Source: Parelaphostrongylus tenuis
Lineage: Eukaryota > Nematoda > Chromadorea > Rhabditida > Metastrongylidae
Length of the DNA stretch: 64,000 nucleotides
Assembly: GCA_019055375.1 (NCBI GenBank)
Contig: JAHQIW010000099.1
Location: 44,418-108,417, forward strand
Reading direction: 5' to 3'
In this document: positions 1 to 13,500 of the stretch, piece after piece
How positions within the stretch are numbered: the stretch's first letter is position 1
Layout: each line of letters opens with the position of its first letter
The notes under the pieces: model-generated
The model's input: only the letters and a program-made list of their open reading frames with translations
What the model was told of the DNA's origin: nothing
Databases searched by the model: none
Made by a program: the position numbers and the translations under genes

Positions 1-319
1 ATCTCCGCAAGAGACTAATGTGTTAGTCAACTCCCGCACTGCGCTCTCTTAAGCTACTTAAAATTATCCTATATGAAAGAAAACATTGAGAAAAGGGGGC
101 ATTGTGTAAGAATTCGAGTGCACCTCTTCTACATGAAATGAATAGGCCACCTGAATAGGGCGTTGACATAAGCGAGTAACGAATAGGTACATTATTTGTG
201 ACTTTTGAAGTCACTTCATGAAGAGTAGCATTATATATGTATAATGCACTAATTTAGTATTGAATTGGCAAGAAATCTTCCACATTTTTTATTTTAACTA
301 CTTGTTATGCATTTACGTT

Positions 320-597
320 CTTCTTACTACCGTTTAGTGCGGCTTCTTGAGGTTATTTTGACATAAAACTCTTGTACATTTGTTCTGAGATCGAATTTTC
401 CCGAGAGCAAAAACGATTGTCGGTGCTACACGAATATCGTTGCGTGCCAAAGCAGCACTTGAACCCTGGCCAAACGGGGCTCGTGTAGCATCAACAGTCG
501 CTTTTGTTCTCGGGACAATCCCATCTTGAAACAAATGTATAAGTGTTTTGTACCGAAGAAAAAGCTATAAAAATTCCTCTAAACGGTAGTAAAAGCA
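320..597. repeat. Imperfect inverted repeat (foldback, MITE-like)
   Basis: The outer arms begin TTACTACCGTTTAG and are repeated in reverse complement at the other end, with further matches inward (TACATTTGTT, CCCGAGA). The two halves fold on one another over most of the length. No coding content. Confidence 0.6.
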
Positions 598-703
598 GGT
601 TTTTGAATGTATGAAGAATAATCAACGAGAACGAAAAAGTTCGGAAAATTTCTTGGCACCCAATCGGTTACTTTTAGGATCATTTGGCCTTTCGCTTCCC
701 AAT

Positions 704-1757
704 ATGCGTTCATTGTTGATACTGTTTTTATTTTTACCTGTACGATCCTCTTGTCTTCTCTGCCAGCAATGCGGCGGGCAGCTTCATAATGGCAAACTAC
801 GGTGGGTGTCATTGGGTTTCTAATAATTCAAGTTGTTGTTCACATCGATGTTAACATATATTGGGTGTATTTAAGTCTTTGTTACCGATAAAGATGTTTC
901 CTGACTTGAGAGTAATAGCAGCAAATGAAATGTCATTTTTGTGAGAACTTTCTAAAAGTTAGTTTCGCTTTCTACAACTACGATTTACGACACTTCGTAG
1001 GCTCGATCCGAGACTTTGAACTTTTTTCTCATCCTATAGTCTTCTTATTTTGCCACCGCATTGTTTTATTTTTGTATTTTCCTAGGTTAATGCGTGGGTT
1101 GTGTTGCACTGCGACCACTATCGAATGTCCAGTGGGTCTTGCCTGCTTGCGAGCGCTTGTCGTTTCATCCAGAAAAAATTTCATTTTATCTGGATGTTAT
1201 TTTCCAGAAGACGGATTGATTGGTCAGAATTTCTATTCTTTGTTTCTTTTCCATTACAACGATCAATTTTTATTACTGCACTTCCATATTTTGAAACAAT
1301 TTTGTTGTACACTAATCTCAATATGTCCTTAGCAGTTATTGTTCTAAGCTATGGAACGTAGTACACAAAAAACAGATCAAAAATCCACTAATTTGATTTT
1401 CTGTCCTGCAATTTGAATACTTTCATCGACTTTTTCTTTTTTTCATTCCACGATTAGTTCGTTGTAATTTTTCTTTACATGTTTTAAGGATGTGATTCGC
1501 ATACGCTTCCCCATAATGGTACAATCCAACGCTGTGTGTGTATGGATCAATCCTGTCAATTGTACTTTCCAAATGGTACCTGCCCAAAAGGTTTAGCCGC
1601 TCTCGTAAGGTCTAACAGTGGTGTTCATCCTCTCAATCTAACCGTTCATCCAACAACACAGATTACTGAAACACTCATTTCATCACCTACAGCAGTGCGA
1701 ATTGAAAAATTCGCTGACGGTGAGCCGCCAACCAGACTTCTGTTTCGTCAGTTTTGA
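704..1757 (+). CDS. Possible small secreted cysteine-rich protein, three exons
   Basis: Not a family I recognise. Exon 1 (704-801) starts MRSLLILFLFLPVRSS, a good signal peptide, followed by CLLCQQCGG; donor CTACG|GTGGGT. Exon 2 (1,086-1,135) after TTTCCTAG reads LMRGLCCTATTIECPV. Exon 3 (from 1,489, after TTTTAAG) reads CDSHTLPHNGTIQRCVCMDQ and LYFPNGTCPKGL, and is open to a TGA at 1,755-1,757; a GTAAGG at 1,605 could instead splice onward. The phases join, and cysteines are dense (about 13), as in extracellular disulfide-rich modules. The gene would be convergent with dys-1. The exon 2 donor (G|GTCTTG) is weak, so the model is tentative. Confidence 0.4.
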
Positions 1758-3772
1758 GACAACAAGTCATGCTTCAGATTGCTTTGATATTTGGTAGAGC
1801 AGTTGCTTTCCCGTGATTAGTTGATGACAAATGTGCCATATTTACCGGTATTGTGTTTATATTTATTTGTACATTACATTCTTTACTTTTCATGCTCGTC
1901 AAATTGTACTCCATTTGAAATTTCCTTTAGGAACAATGTTTTTATCAATGTTCTAGTTTTGTTTCCTTATCCAGAACATCTCTTTCTTAGGCCTTCACTT
2001 TGTTATGAATTAGTTTAAATTATTTTTTTCCTTCAAATTTAAGCCTAGCTAAAACCGGCCCTGAAACTGGCTTTCAGTTAACTTCGAGGTTGACTAGTTG
2101 ATAACTTTGTTCTCGAAAACTCAGCACATTATTGCTGACCTAACAATTATCCTATTGAGGGTAATGTTTTGGTGGGTTGCCCTCCTCAGATCCATGGAAG
2201 AGTCATGTTAAGATCCAACTTATTCGTTACAAAGTTTCACTTATAGGGATTGATGGAAGGAACGCTTTTCTTCTATCTTATGAAGAAACTCGCTTAACAC
2301 GTCAAATCAGGGTAGAGTTTTTTTTTCTTCAGGGAGTTCCTTTGTGTGGACACAGTGTAATTTGCTTGTTCCACCAAAATAGTCGTTCCGTGGCACCTTG
2401 AAAAAGACAAGGTATAGTGTAAGAAATGTTTGTACAGCTGTGCTGTCTCTGCTGCTACAGCAAGTCGTGTTTTGCTTCCTTGTACCGGGACGATTGAAGA
2501 AGCAATGATGAGTGATAATCTGACAACATTTTGACATAACACTTGGGGCATAGATATCTGGTGCCAGTTAACGAACTACCATCGATTTTACTCATAGGAG
2601 AGAAAGAGAAGAGTGTAAATCTGCGGATGCTTAAAGGACATCGCAACAGATAGGTAATCAGTGGTTTGATCTCGCGCCCATGGTTCATCAAGCCTTCCAT
2701 GCCTCTGTGGTTGGTGAATTGGTGTTGAATTTTCTGGGAGGATAGCAGCACTGACTTGATACATCAGTAGGTCACTGCGAGTCCTTGTAAATGCCATATA
2801 TGCACCAAATCACCTCTAGAGATGCTTGATCGATTCAAATGCATAGCGCATCCGTGAGGAACTGATAAACACCGAGAGCATTATTTTTTCAACTTTTCAT
2901 GGATTTTCGAGAAGAGTTCCGTCCTTGAATCAAATTGCCCACATTGTTGGAATTGCATGGCAGATTCAAGCTCAACCTATCTGCCATAGAATGACAGTTT
3001 TGAAAGTGTTAGTTTCTATTTGAATCCAGCCTGAGTTTCTACTGTTTACGCTGGAGACTGCTGCCTATGGCTTTGGTATATATGAGTGAACATTTCCGTC
3101 AAATTCTCAACAAACTAGTATTAAATTTGAAGAATATTTTTGTATCTTAATCTTCTTTTATCTTGAGATAAATCAATACACTTTTTTCGCTGATGGGTTG
3201 GCACTACATGGGCCTCATTTGGCTAGTCTCGTAGAAATAAAAAGCTGTAGACTATAGACTTGAATCATTCCGCTTCGGAAGAAGGTGAAGGCGTCAAAGC
3301 GTTAGCCGCATAAGTTCTTCTCACCACTGTAATAGATTATCAATGACGAAATATTTCGATCATCAGATATTGCCTCTGGAGAAGTGATAGCAGATGCGAA
3401 ACTAAACTACCACCACCAAACATCTTCGCTTGTCACTGCACACTAACTAATCCTAGCAACAGGACAGAATACAGGAGACGGATATAATATCTGGTACCTC
3501 TTGTATAAGAATTAATTGTGTAATGATAAATAAATTTTTCTAAATGGATAAAAAAGAGTCTCTTGTATAACGGATCGAATATTTTGTATCTTAACATGGC
3601 TGTATTCCTATAAGAATTCCTTGTAAGGTTAGCTATCAGCTATCAAGCAAAGAATGTCGGGATGGTCTTACTGAATCGTTCGATTGCCCAAATGTCTGTC
3701 ATAGGCCATTTTCTTATCTATTCGAACATTTTCACAATTTTGTATCAAGCAGACATCTACTTCGAAATATAA
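1758..3772. other. Intergenic region between the putative small gene and dys-1
   Basis: No coding signal I would defend. It contains one degraded SINE-like copy (2,630-2,885) and AT-rich unique sequence. Confidence 0.6.
2630..2885 (+). mobile_element. tRNA-derived SINE-like copy (5' degraded)
   Basis: Shares the body of the family seen complete at 60,137: GTGGTTTGATCTCGCGC box-B-like segment, a TCATCAAGCC block, AGGATAGCAGCACTGACTTG, AGGCCACT-like stretch, then GCGCATCC and CCGAGAGC at the 3' end. The box-A end is eroded. Confidence 0.65.
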
Positions 3773-3778
3773 TTTATT
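3773..3778 (-). terminator. Candidate polyadenylation signal of dys-1
   Basis: AATAAA on the minus strand, about 520 bp beyond the dys-1 stop, in an AT-rich stretch with no other obvious signal nearer. This would give a 3' UTR of roughly 0.5 kb. Position only; no transcript data. Confidence 0.4.
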
Positions 3779-4298
3779 CAACCATTTACAATTAAACATT
3801 CTCTTTGAGCAATTATTTTAACACACGGAAGTATATAAGCACAGGCACGACATATTGATGCATGATTGAAAAACTTTCCAGTAGATCGAAGAATGCGAAT
3901 ATATGAAGATTTTTCTGAGAAGGAAAATAGATACTGAAGGTCCGATGAGGCGGACAAAAGACATCAAATAAAACACTGAGATTATTTCACCTGGTTATAC
4001 ACTCAGCGATTGCTGGAATATATCTGGATATGGAATTGAGACGGCGATAATGTTGTACAATACACTAGACATCGAATATTCGATCTAGTATCACACGTAC
4101 AGAATATAACAATAACAATATCAACTGTATAACATGATGAGCTTGTAGAGGTGGTAGTGATTATGACATCGATGCAGATTTACACACCCTTACGACGTCG
4201 TCGCACGAAGGGTGATTAATACATTTAGCTCAGAAGTAACGTATCAGTCAAAGTATGCACGACGGTTTTTATAGCAAAAATGCTACTCCGAATCAACG

Positions 4299-4592
4299 TC
4301 ACTGCTCCTGATCGCTATCGTATACCACCGAAACCACTAGATTCTCCATAGCACGACCAAGATCGTCGACAGTTGCTAACAGGGATTGCATTCGCGTAGA
4401 TCGATTTTCAGGTTCTACGGCTGTAGCATCACTTTTCCAGTTTGATCGTTCAGTGGATCGTAAACGAGACGATGAGTCGTAGAGTCCTCGTTGTTCATCA
4501 CTGGGTGAGGCAAACAGTGGTGGATTCGAACGCCGTTCAGTAGCTAAGTCGCGTTCAGCGCTCCATGCCGTTCGCTGACCGTTTTCCTTTTG
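4299..4592 (-). CDS. dys-1: dys-1 terminal exon 39
   Basis: This exon has 97 codons and a TGA stop at 4,299-4,301. After a polar segment ([20 protein letters not shown]) it ends with helix [20 protein letters not shown] and an acidic tail DSDQEQ. The DLGRAMExLV helix resembles the end of invertebrate dystrophins. Acceptor GAATTCCAG. Confidence 0.94.
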   Translation of the reverse strand, partial: QKENGQRTAWSAERDLATERRSNPPLFASPSDEQRGLYDSSSRLRSTERSNWKSDATAVEPENRSTRMQSLLATVDDLGRAMENLVVSVVYDSDQEQ

Positions 4593-7500
4593 CTGGAATT
4601 CAGTATTACATATCGATATATAAAGAATAGATATTATAGAAGACATAAGACAGAGAAAATCCAAGATACTTAATATGATACTCTATTGAAAGACTGACTC
4701 TGTTTCTTCCGCTTGTCCTTTATAACAACATTACTCCATCAATAACACCTGTACCACATCTGTTGTCACATTTAGTGCTAATTGACTCGAATGGGCACTA
4801 TCAAACCTTCCAATTTTTTCCTATCGCGGCAAGAAGAACCCCGTAAGCTCTCTTGCTGCAGGATTTCGTTAAGCATCCTGTTCTTCTCAAAGGATTCTTG
4901 TGAGCAAATCAAACCATTGAATCGGAGGTCTTCTCATTGAGTATGCTATAGCGAGGAATTCAGTGGATAATGGCTCTCGTTCATCAAGTGCTGTTAAGAT
5001 TCATTACGCGTCCGGTCCACGCGTCTTCGATAGTTTGGATTGCGAACTTCAACTTAGGTCAGAATTCTGGATCCTTCCTCTCACTTGAAAGATCGAGATA
5101 CTTCCAGCATTGACCTTTCGACTGTGCGTTCGACAACGTCGGGTGATCTTCCATCGTTATTATTCAGCGATCATTTTCTGCCGCATATATTATGGCAAAG
5201 AGAAGGATAAATCGAGTCGAAAAGGAATGCAGGAGGTGTTCATTGTTCGTTTCACTGCACTCCTGATGCTCTCGAAGGTTCCCAAGCCGTTCGCTTCTTC
5301 CTACTCATTTCTGGTAATAAGTCGTTCATTGTATTGAGTTCCTAAATTGAATGAATAACTGAAGCCTTTGGAGATATTCAATCCGTGAAGCGTGAGTGGA
5401 GCATCGAACATGATTTTCCGAAGCATTTACGCTATAAAGTTGAATGGTGAGAAAATTCGAATCTGTGCCACAATTATGGAATTCTTTTTATTTAACCGCT
5501 TTTAGAGGTGGTATATTGTTATAATATACCCAGTAATGTAGAATGATGTGCAAGACTTTTGCGTCAGTTGGGACTCGAATCCACATTTCACTCTATCCGG
5601 GAGCACCGTCTGTTTTGACACCACTCGTTCTGTGCACAAATATATTTTTCTTTCCAGTTAAAAGGATATTCAGTTGTTCCTGAGATCTTCAGTTTTCCGA
5701 CTTTTTCCCAGCATTCTCTGGAACGAGTAATGAGAAGTTTACTGAATTTATCAAATGAATACACAATGGTCATCCGTCTGCTGACATTCGGCCAAAAATT
5801 AGCATCAAGAGGAGCAAAAGTTGCTAAGCCATTGTGACCTACCAACCACCTCATCAAGTTAATGCAGAAAGCAACAAAAACAGTGCGCAAACTTTTACAT
5901 CTATCAATCCCTATTTTCTGTGATTCGGAACAAATGTCTCAAATAAGTTCTTTACCTGCTCAATGACTTTTTTCAATCGTCGTAATTGTAGCTCAAGTTG
6001 TTCATTTTGTTGCTCCAATATTCGCGATCGATGCTCCAATCGTTGTTTATGAAGGCGCAATGCTCTGGCTTCATCCATCACCTGGAAGCTTGCAATGAAT
6101 TCAATGAGAAACTCATCCTACGCGACACTACTATTCCTCAGGTAAACCATCAAAATAATTAGTTGAGCGTTAATCGATGTCGACAAAGCCGACCATTTTA
6201 CTCAATGAACACATTATTCTCTACAACTTTTTGTTATTTTTAACTTTTCCTATTTAACTATACGTGTAGTTTTATCCTCAGGATATTGCCTAGAGCGAAC
6301 GTAGGGCGACGCCCTAGACTTGCTCATCAGTCTATAATCATCGTATTCCTGAGACATTGCTAGCGGCAAATACGAAAGGCGACGTCACAGCCATACCTAA
6401 TTAGTTCGTCCAAGAGGATGCCCAACTCGGTCTCCGAGTATATAAATTGAGATCCTCACTACCAAAACATTCGGACTCCAAATCTCATCTACGGGGCGGC
6501 CGCTGCCGCCAATGGTGCTGGTCGCCTATCACGCAAGAGCATATGGCTGCTGTGTTTTAGTTGCCTCTCGTTAACATTTTCGCACTCGACTGTTACTTCT
6601 TGTTGTTTCGATAATGCTGTTGATTTGCATAAGGGTTTAACTACACAAATTTAAGACAGTTCAAAAGACCCGCGTGCCAAATACATTCTCAACACATTCT
6701 TCATCACTGAATCGTCACGATTCGCTATATATTCGACTCCGTAGATAGCACTGTAAGGTTAAATCAATCAATGCTCGCTTATTTGATGGCTCATGTAATT
6801 TGTGGAAACCAACCAATGTATTATATCCGTGTTTTTTTTTCTGAGAAATCGGCAGTGATCCGACAATCCCGGATGGTTTCTCCAGCTTAGAGCTGGCCTA
6901 ATAATGAACCCCAAGACGAGGTGTTTATTAGAGCCAGGTACTTTTAACCACAGGTTTAGGACAAAAATCAATGTTAATCGGTTATCCAGTAATCTAGATA
7001 GACTGTACGGTACGTCAGGGAAGACTACATGATTCGGATTCACGAAACTACGCGAACTCAAAGTCTAATATCATTTTATCATGAACTGATCCTCTATCTT
7101 TCGGGCTTATGACGCTGTACATCGTGGTCGCTCAAAACAGCACTTCACCAAATAAAAACATCATGGACATAAAATACTCTACATTCGACTGTCATTCTGT
7201 TAGCTCGCTAGAGATCTTTCCTTGGATTATTATTAAAACTATGTCAAGGAATTTCCAACATCAGAAATTTACTGGAAACTGTCACGTGGAACAGAAATGA
7301 GGTTTATGACCTTATGGAATGCTCTCCCTCAGCATGGCAACCATTCTCATCATAACATTAGACCTAGCTGAAGTGCTTCAAATGAACATGTCAGTCTTGT
7401 TCCTTACTTATCTTACGTTGAACTTCTTCTGTGCATCACCCTCATTCAATCCGATTCCCAGGAATATCCGTTTGCCATGGAGAGACAAGACAAGAACTCA

Positions 7501-10500
7501 TCGAGGTACGGTGTGGCAGCCATTTATCCAAATGAATTGATATTAAGTAAGGCAGAATTCAGCAGTAGAATTGCCTTTCAAAATGTTTGCTATAGGACAA
7601 GAACTTCATCATTTGTCGAAAAGTAACTGAGAAAACTAATCCAATTGACAAAAAATGGCTCACATCGTTCTGACTATGGGAGTTTTGTAGTGACGATACA
7701 CTACGGCCGTGATTCTCTTGGCCAGATAGTCGTGGTAGTGTAGCACCTCGACCGTCATTTCGACGTTTCCCGGATAACGTCCTGTAACAGCGCGATGAAA
7801 GTTGCGAAACATCTCAAAAACATGACGAAAAGGCTACCATATTATTTTTACCATGATGATGAAAGTACTTTCACGATACTTTACTTCCCCAATTACTTAG
7901 TTTAATAGCTTCTCATTACTAACTCACTAAAGTTAAATACTCTTTGAAGATCTCTTTTTCAGAATTTTCAATGAGTTAGGTAAAAAAAATAGTTTCCATT
8001 TTTTGTTTTTTGCTCGTCGATAGCATAAACAGCACTAATTTATGAAAAACTGATATATGTAAAATATTGGCAAACTAAGTGTGACTGAAGGGAAGGTAAA
8101 CAGTAAAAACAAAGTCCTGGATACCGCGATCTTGGTAATTCCAAAGACTTTGGATTACTAAATACTCGAACGGTTTCTCTTTATGAGTTGTGAAGAACTC
8201 ATTACATTTTCCATTTGCTTGCCACGCGATCGTCAGGTATACTGGTGGTTTGAATCAAACAAAGCGGCTGATGCGAGCCTCATACCATGTCTTGTAAAGG
8301 CGACATCTGCGAGACTAATTGTAGTTACGAACACGTCCACCTAACATGTAGGAAATGGTCGTTCTTGTGGACGCGTCCATCTCAGTGGAATCCACTCTAC
8401 ACTTCTTTTCGTCTATCTGTCGTCTGTTCTTCTTACTATATGATCGAGCCACCTCTCTTTCGCTATCAATGTATGTTGTTCTAAATCCTGAAGATATGAT
8501 AGGTTTCGAAAATCTGAGTTGCTCAAACCGGCTTGACGTTCTGAGCGTCGACTGGATTTTAGAAGACATAGTTCAAGCGCTCTGCGAGGTGTGAGTAGCA
8601 TTACTGACGTGGCGTATCAGCCTATGTATTTGATGCATAACAGAGCGCTACGAGAATTGCTGAATCGAAAAGGTGAACGCGAAGAAATTTTGAAGCCTTG
8701 GTTGGTCGTTGGCTCACTTATATGGCTTTGATAGAGCGCATGCTGCTTTACTTCTATTCAATTTTCCCTCAATGTTCTTCTCCATACTCAATAAACGCCT
8801 AAAGTACACGTAAATGGTTTTTGTGATCAGGAAATTATCTATTTGGACTTGCGCACCATAGGTCATCATCACAACAATCACTTCATTACAACGTTCTATC
8901 ATCACAATCGCACACAATCGCACTTGCACCATTGGTTTATCACAAGGTAGGTCTTTCCCCATTTATGGCACAGCCCAATCCTTTCTTCTGCTTCGTTTAC
9001 TTTATTTAGTACCGTCTCTCCTTTCTTGACAGTTTTTGAGAAGATGACGACGTCTACAGGAGATCGTGCTTTTTGCAGGATTTTTCCACAGATACGTAGC
9101 CTTTCTCGTCCCAATCGAGTGACTTCATTATCCACAGCACTGCGGTAGTAAATAGCTTTGGTAATAACATGTCCTTATGGACGTTTTTTCCAATGGTTAT
9201 GTTGAGGTGTTGATGAAAAGCTATAATTTGGTAGTGCAGTTTCGATAACACTTTGATAAAGTACTATGTAGGCGAGTTCATTTCTTGATCCACGAGCGTT
9301 GATAGGATTGCGTTCCTTTCGCCGCTGTCAAAAGCTTTTCCACTGTCGGCAAAAGCCAGGATTAGACGCAAGTGGTATGCCCGACAGACTTTTATGACAC
9401 TCAGAACTTCGTTTTGGTCCATCTAGAAGAAACCCTACTGTAATTCTGGCTCAACTGATTTGGTTCAACCAAAATCTTTAAGAAGGACACTTTTCGTAAT
9501 AACTTATAGAGCATATTTACTAAACATATCGGGCCGTAGTTACGAAGATCCGTTCTGTCATCTTTCTTAGGTGTGATGACTGTGCTTGAAACACTCTACT
9601 ACTCTTAAGGTATGAACATGGTTTGTCAGAAGTACAAGTAGTTTGTGAAATTCAGCTCCAAGGAAGTCGGCAGTGATATCACGCAACTTAGGAGAATTTA
9701 GATAGTTTTTCTCCAATGGGGATTTTGTCTTCATCGAGGTTTGTGATAGAATTGCTGAATGGGAAAAATTGGCTTGAAATTTTCTCGTTATCAATGCCAT
9801 ATCGAAGCAGGAAATTCAACACTTCCACCTTCGTTCAACAGGACTGACAGCGAAACACTATATTGCACATGTTCTGAAGGAGATTCTCCAGACTAGTTCT
9901 TTTTTGTAGTGCTTCTAAGAACATATTCCATCTGTACCGATGCAGATCGTGCAAAGGTTTCTGCAGCTAATACTCAATGTTATCTTTAAAAAGCGTGTTG
10001 TTGTGTTGTATTAGGGTGAAATATCGGCTTCCTTTTGTTCTCGAGCAACTCCATAATGGTAATGGAGAAACAATCGGTTCTTGTTGAGGAATGAAGGAAG
10101 ATACGACACAACTATGAGTCCTTTGACAAACAGCTTGTAGTCATTGGTCCGGTTTTCTTCAATCTCTCTAGTCACAGATGGAAAAGCCTCGAACCCTACA
10201 GAAGATATGGAAGAATCTAAGTCAAAAATTTTAAAATTGAAAAACAAAACATGAAATGGTCCTTTGAAAAGAATGACGATATTGCATAGCAGGTAGAAAT
10301 TACAACAATGTCTATTGGGGGATCTCGAAAAATGGCAAAACTTTTATCATGGATTCCGAGTTAAGTAAGAGATAGTAAAATTCAAGACACAAGATTTTAC
10401 GGCTCCCTACAGCAATATTCAAAAAAATTTTTGATATTGATTTTTTTGCACAGAAGTTCCGATAAAATTACTTACAGAACAATACCACATTTTGATTCGA

Positions 10501-13500
10501 AAGATTCTTGACAAGTGCTGACAATTTTCCAGTACCAATAATACTCAAAGAGTCGGGGACTTAACTAATAAATAGCAGAGATTTCGCTTCACCCGATACT
10601 AATGGAAACAACCTTTTAAAAGTGAGTTCTAAAAAATTAAGCTTCAGACAAAACGACGCTGTCGTGCATGATATAGATTCTGCGCCAATCGAGGATCTTA
10701 TCCCTTTGAAGTCGGAAAGTTGATGGCAAACCTGCTTGAGGCAAGCTGGTCCCTTGGATTGACAAAATCTAGGAAATCCCGGTACTTTTCCGTTATTGCG
10801 GGTTTTTTTTGTAGTGGCCTTTTTGCTGGAGAGAGAGTTTCCACTAGAATTTTAGACATCACTTTAGAGCCTGGGTTCCGGTAATTTTAAAAGTCCACTT
10901 GGTTGCTGAAAAAGCCTTCTTACTGCGCTGTAGAAGTGAAATCAAAACTGAGATTCACATTCGGCGCATTTCGGCGTGCTTATCAAGGGCAAAGCTTTTC
11001 TCTTGGACTTTTAGTGATTAATCGGCATCTTGAATCCGAGTGATGTTTGAAATGAGTTTGGTTTGTCGAAATACCTTGTTATTGTGCTGTAGCTGACAAA
11101 AGAAAATTATTTTTCGCTCACAGCACCCATTAGGGTGCGTCTCATGAATCGCGTTGTGCGTAGCAATTTCAAAGTCGCCTTAAAATGGCGCAAATTAGTT
11201 ATTTAGTTGGAACTTTCCCTTAGTTCCTGAAAACTTTTGAGTTTCCGCACTACAAGCAGAAGAAACTGTTTGCCATTGTTCTATGAGCATGAGCCTTTTA
11301 TTTTGCTCATATATTGCCAAATAAACTCGTTCTGAATCGTGATAGCCAAATACAAATGTGCGTCGAGTGAGAAACGTGATCTTATTTTCGTTGCTACAGC
11401 ACTCCAAAAGATTCCTTCGAGAAGAGTTGTATTGAACTTCTCGAGATCTAAGCTATCGAATGGTTACTGGAAGTCTAAACTCAAAGCGAAATAAATCTGT
11501 TCTATAAAGGGTAGAATAATGCTTCCCGTTAAGGGAATTGTGACTCGCTGTTTAGCCTGATAGCCAATCGAAAAATGCGCATTGAGTGGGTAACGTCATC
11601 TTATTTTCGTTGCTATAGCACATTAAGAAGGTTTTCTTCCCGAAAGAACTACGGTTTTGGATTCTTTGGGATTTAGGACAACGACTGATAACGAGCAGTA
11701 TTAGGACAAATCGGAAAAAGCTCTGTCCTCAAAGGACAAAGAAATGATAAGCAATAACGAAGAACTACCGAATGTTCTATTGAGGCTATCCTAAAACTCT
11801 AGAGAGAAACGATTCCGTTACTATTGAAAGTCATAAGGCCCACAAATGACAGCCGAACCAAATTGCACATACGAAAATCTTTGTGGACGAGGAAACATTT
11901 TCGTACAACCTATGAAGTCAAGTGATGTTAGAAAGTGCATTTCATTTCAATTAGTAAAATTCACCACAAGCCAACATGTGATGACTTGATTTGCAGAAAC
12001 ATCCCTACATTTGTCCGATCGGGTGCAAATCACTTTAACGCAGAATCGGAAGCGTTAAGAGTACTTGCCAGTAATTTATTGCTATGCATATTCTTCCGTA
12101 CCACGTAAATCATATCGTGTTCCCGGCTCTAAACTCACGATGATAAAAGAAAAGTGATGTTTTTTCTAAATTTCTGAAGCCAGTTTTTGAAACGCTTTAT
12201 GAAACTTTACTTTTAGCTTGCTAGCTAGTTGAAAGCACTGATCTTTGACAAAAAAAAAAATGTAGAGAAAGGGTGAAGAAACGAGAGCGCAGAATTTCTG
12301 TTCAATCTGCTTATTCGATATATATTGAAAGTTTCACATAAGAAATCTTTCTGGCTCAACTCGCTTTTGACAGGTACATATTGTATTGGAATGGGAATCC
12401 CATTACATCTCCACGAATAAAACTGTCGACAAAGTATCGCAGGTGCCGGTATCTGAGAAAAAACGAGGCACCAAATAACGAAGTAACTGAACGGAAACAC
12501 ATGAAGTGAGTCGGATTCCACATAATGAGCTCAGCAAACAGTGTATGAGTGGAAAGAAGAACTGTATCGGGACGTCGAACACAACGTATGTCTCTGAGCT
12601 CTGATGAAGGCGAAGTAGCCGAAATATCAGTCCCCAAACGGCTCCTTCTGCTACTAATATTACCGACCTCACGTCGACTCAACAAGAGTTTCAGATTCGC
12701 ATATATCAATTACTAATCCCGTGTTTACATACAAAGTCGGCCTTTGTATGGGGAAATGTCAAATGTGGAGATCAACAACCGTTTTGTATAAAAGCACACT
12801 GCCAAATGAGATTACAACGTTCAAGCATCGCTGCACTCCAGCATGTTAGGGCGGCTACGTAACTCTGACCAAAGGCCAACATGTACTATCACCAAGATCC
12901 AGCAAAATAAATATAGATAACCAATCACAAATAAGGAAGATTTGGAATACTAGGTTGTTCCATAAGTTCTGGCAATAGAGCAAAAAAAACCAAATATATT
13001 AACCAGAAGTAAGGGAACTGCATGATTTGGTACCATTCAATTGCACATTTTCTCTGTGAACACTTTGGTACACAACTTGCCTATACTTGCTTGAAGAGGG
13101 AGCTATCTTAGAAACAAATTCGCTTACCACTCATGTACGAATGGCGCATAAGTGCGCATAAAAGCTAGTGAAGCGGCGTGCAAGATCAATGTAGCTTAAG
13201 GCGATGATACGAAGCTTCATTGCTCCAGGTACGGTTGCACAAAGGCCGGCTAGGAAGTAGCTTGCAAAGTTCAGAGTTGGAGAAAACAGTTTGGAGGATC
13301 TGTCGCCCTCGGGCAGTCCGCAAGAAGCTCCATTAATCTTGCGTGCCGTTTCACTAGCATTTTCCTCTACGCGCCATTCGTACATGTGTAGCAAGCAAAT
13401 TTGTTTCCACGGCAGTTCCATTTTGAAGCAAATATAGGCAAGTTGTATACCGAAATATTCGCAAGAAAGCGTGCAACGATATTCAAATCATACACCTTTA

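Noticed and set aside
3936..3965. CCGATGAGGCGGACAAAAG as a hammerhead
   Set aside because: Core and GAAA both altered and no stem I pairing.
6489..6510. NotI-like GCGGCCGC as cloning vector residue
   Set aside because: Surrounded by ordinary intron sequence with no vector flanks; taken as natural.
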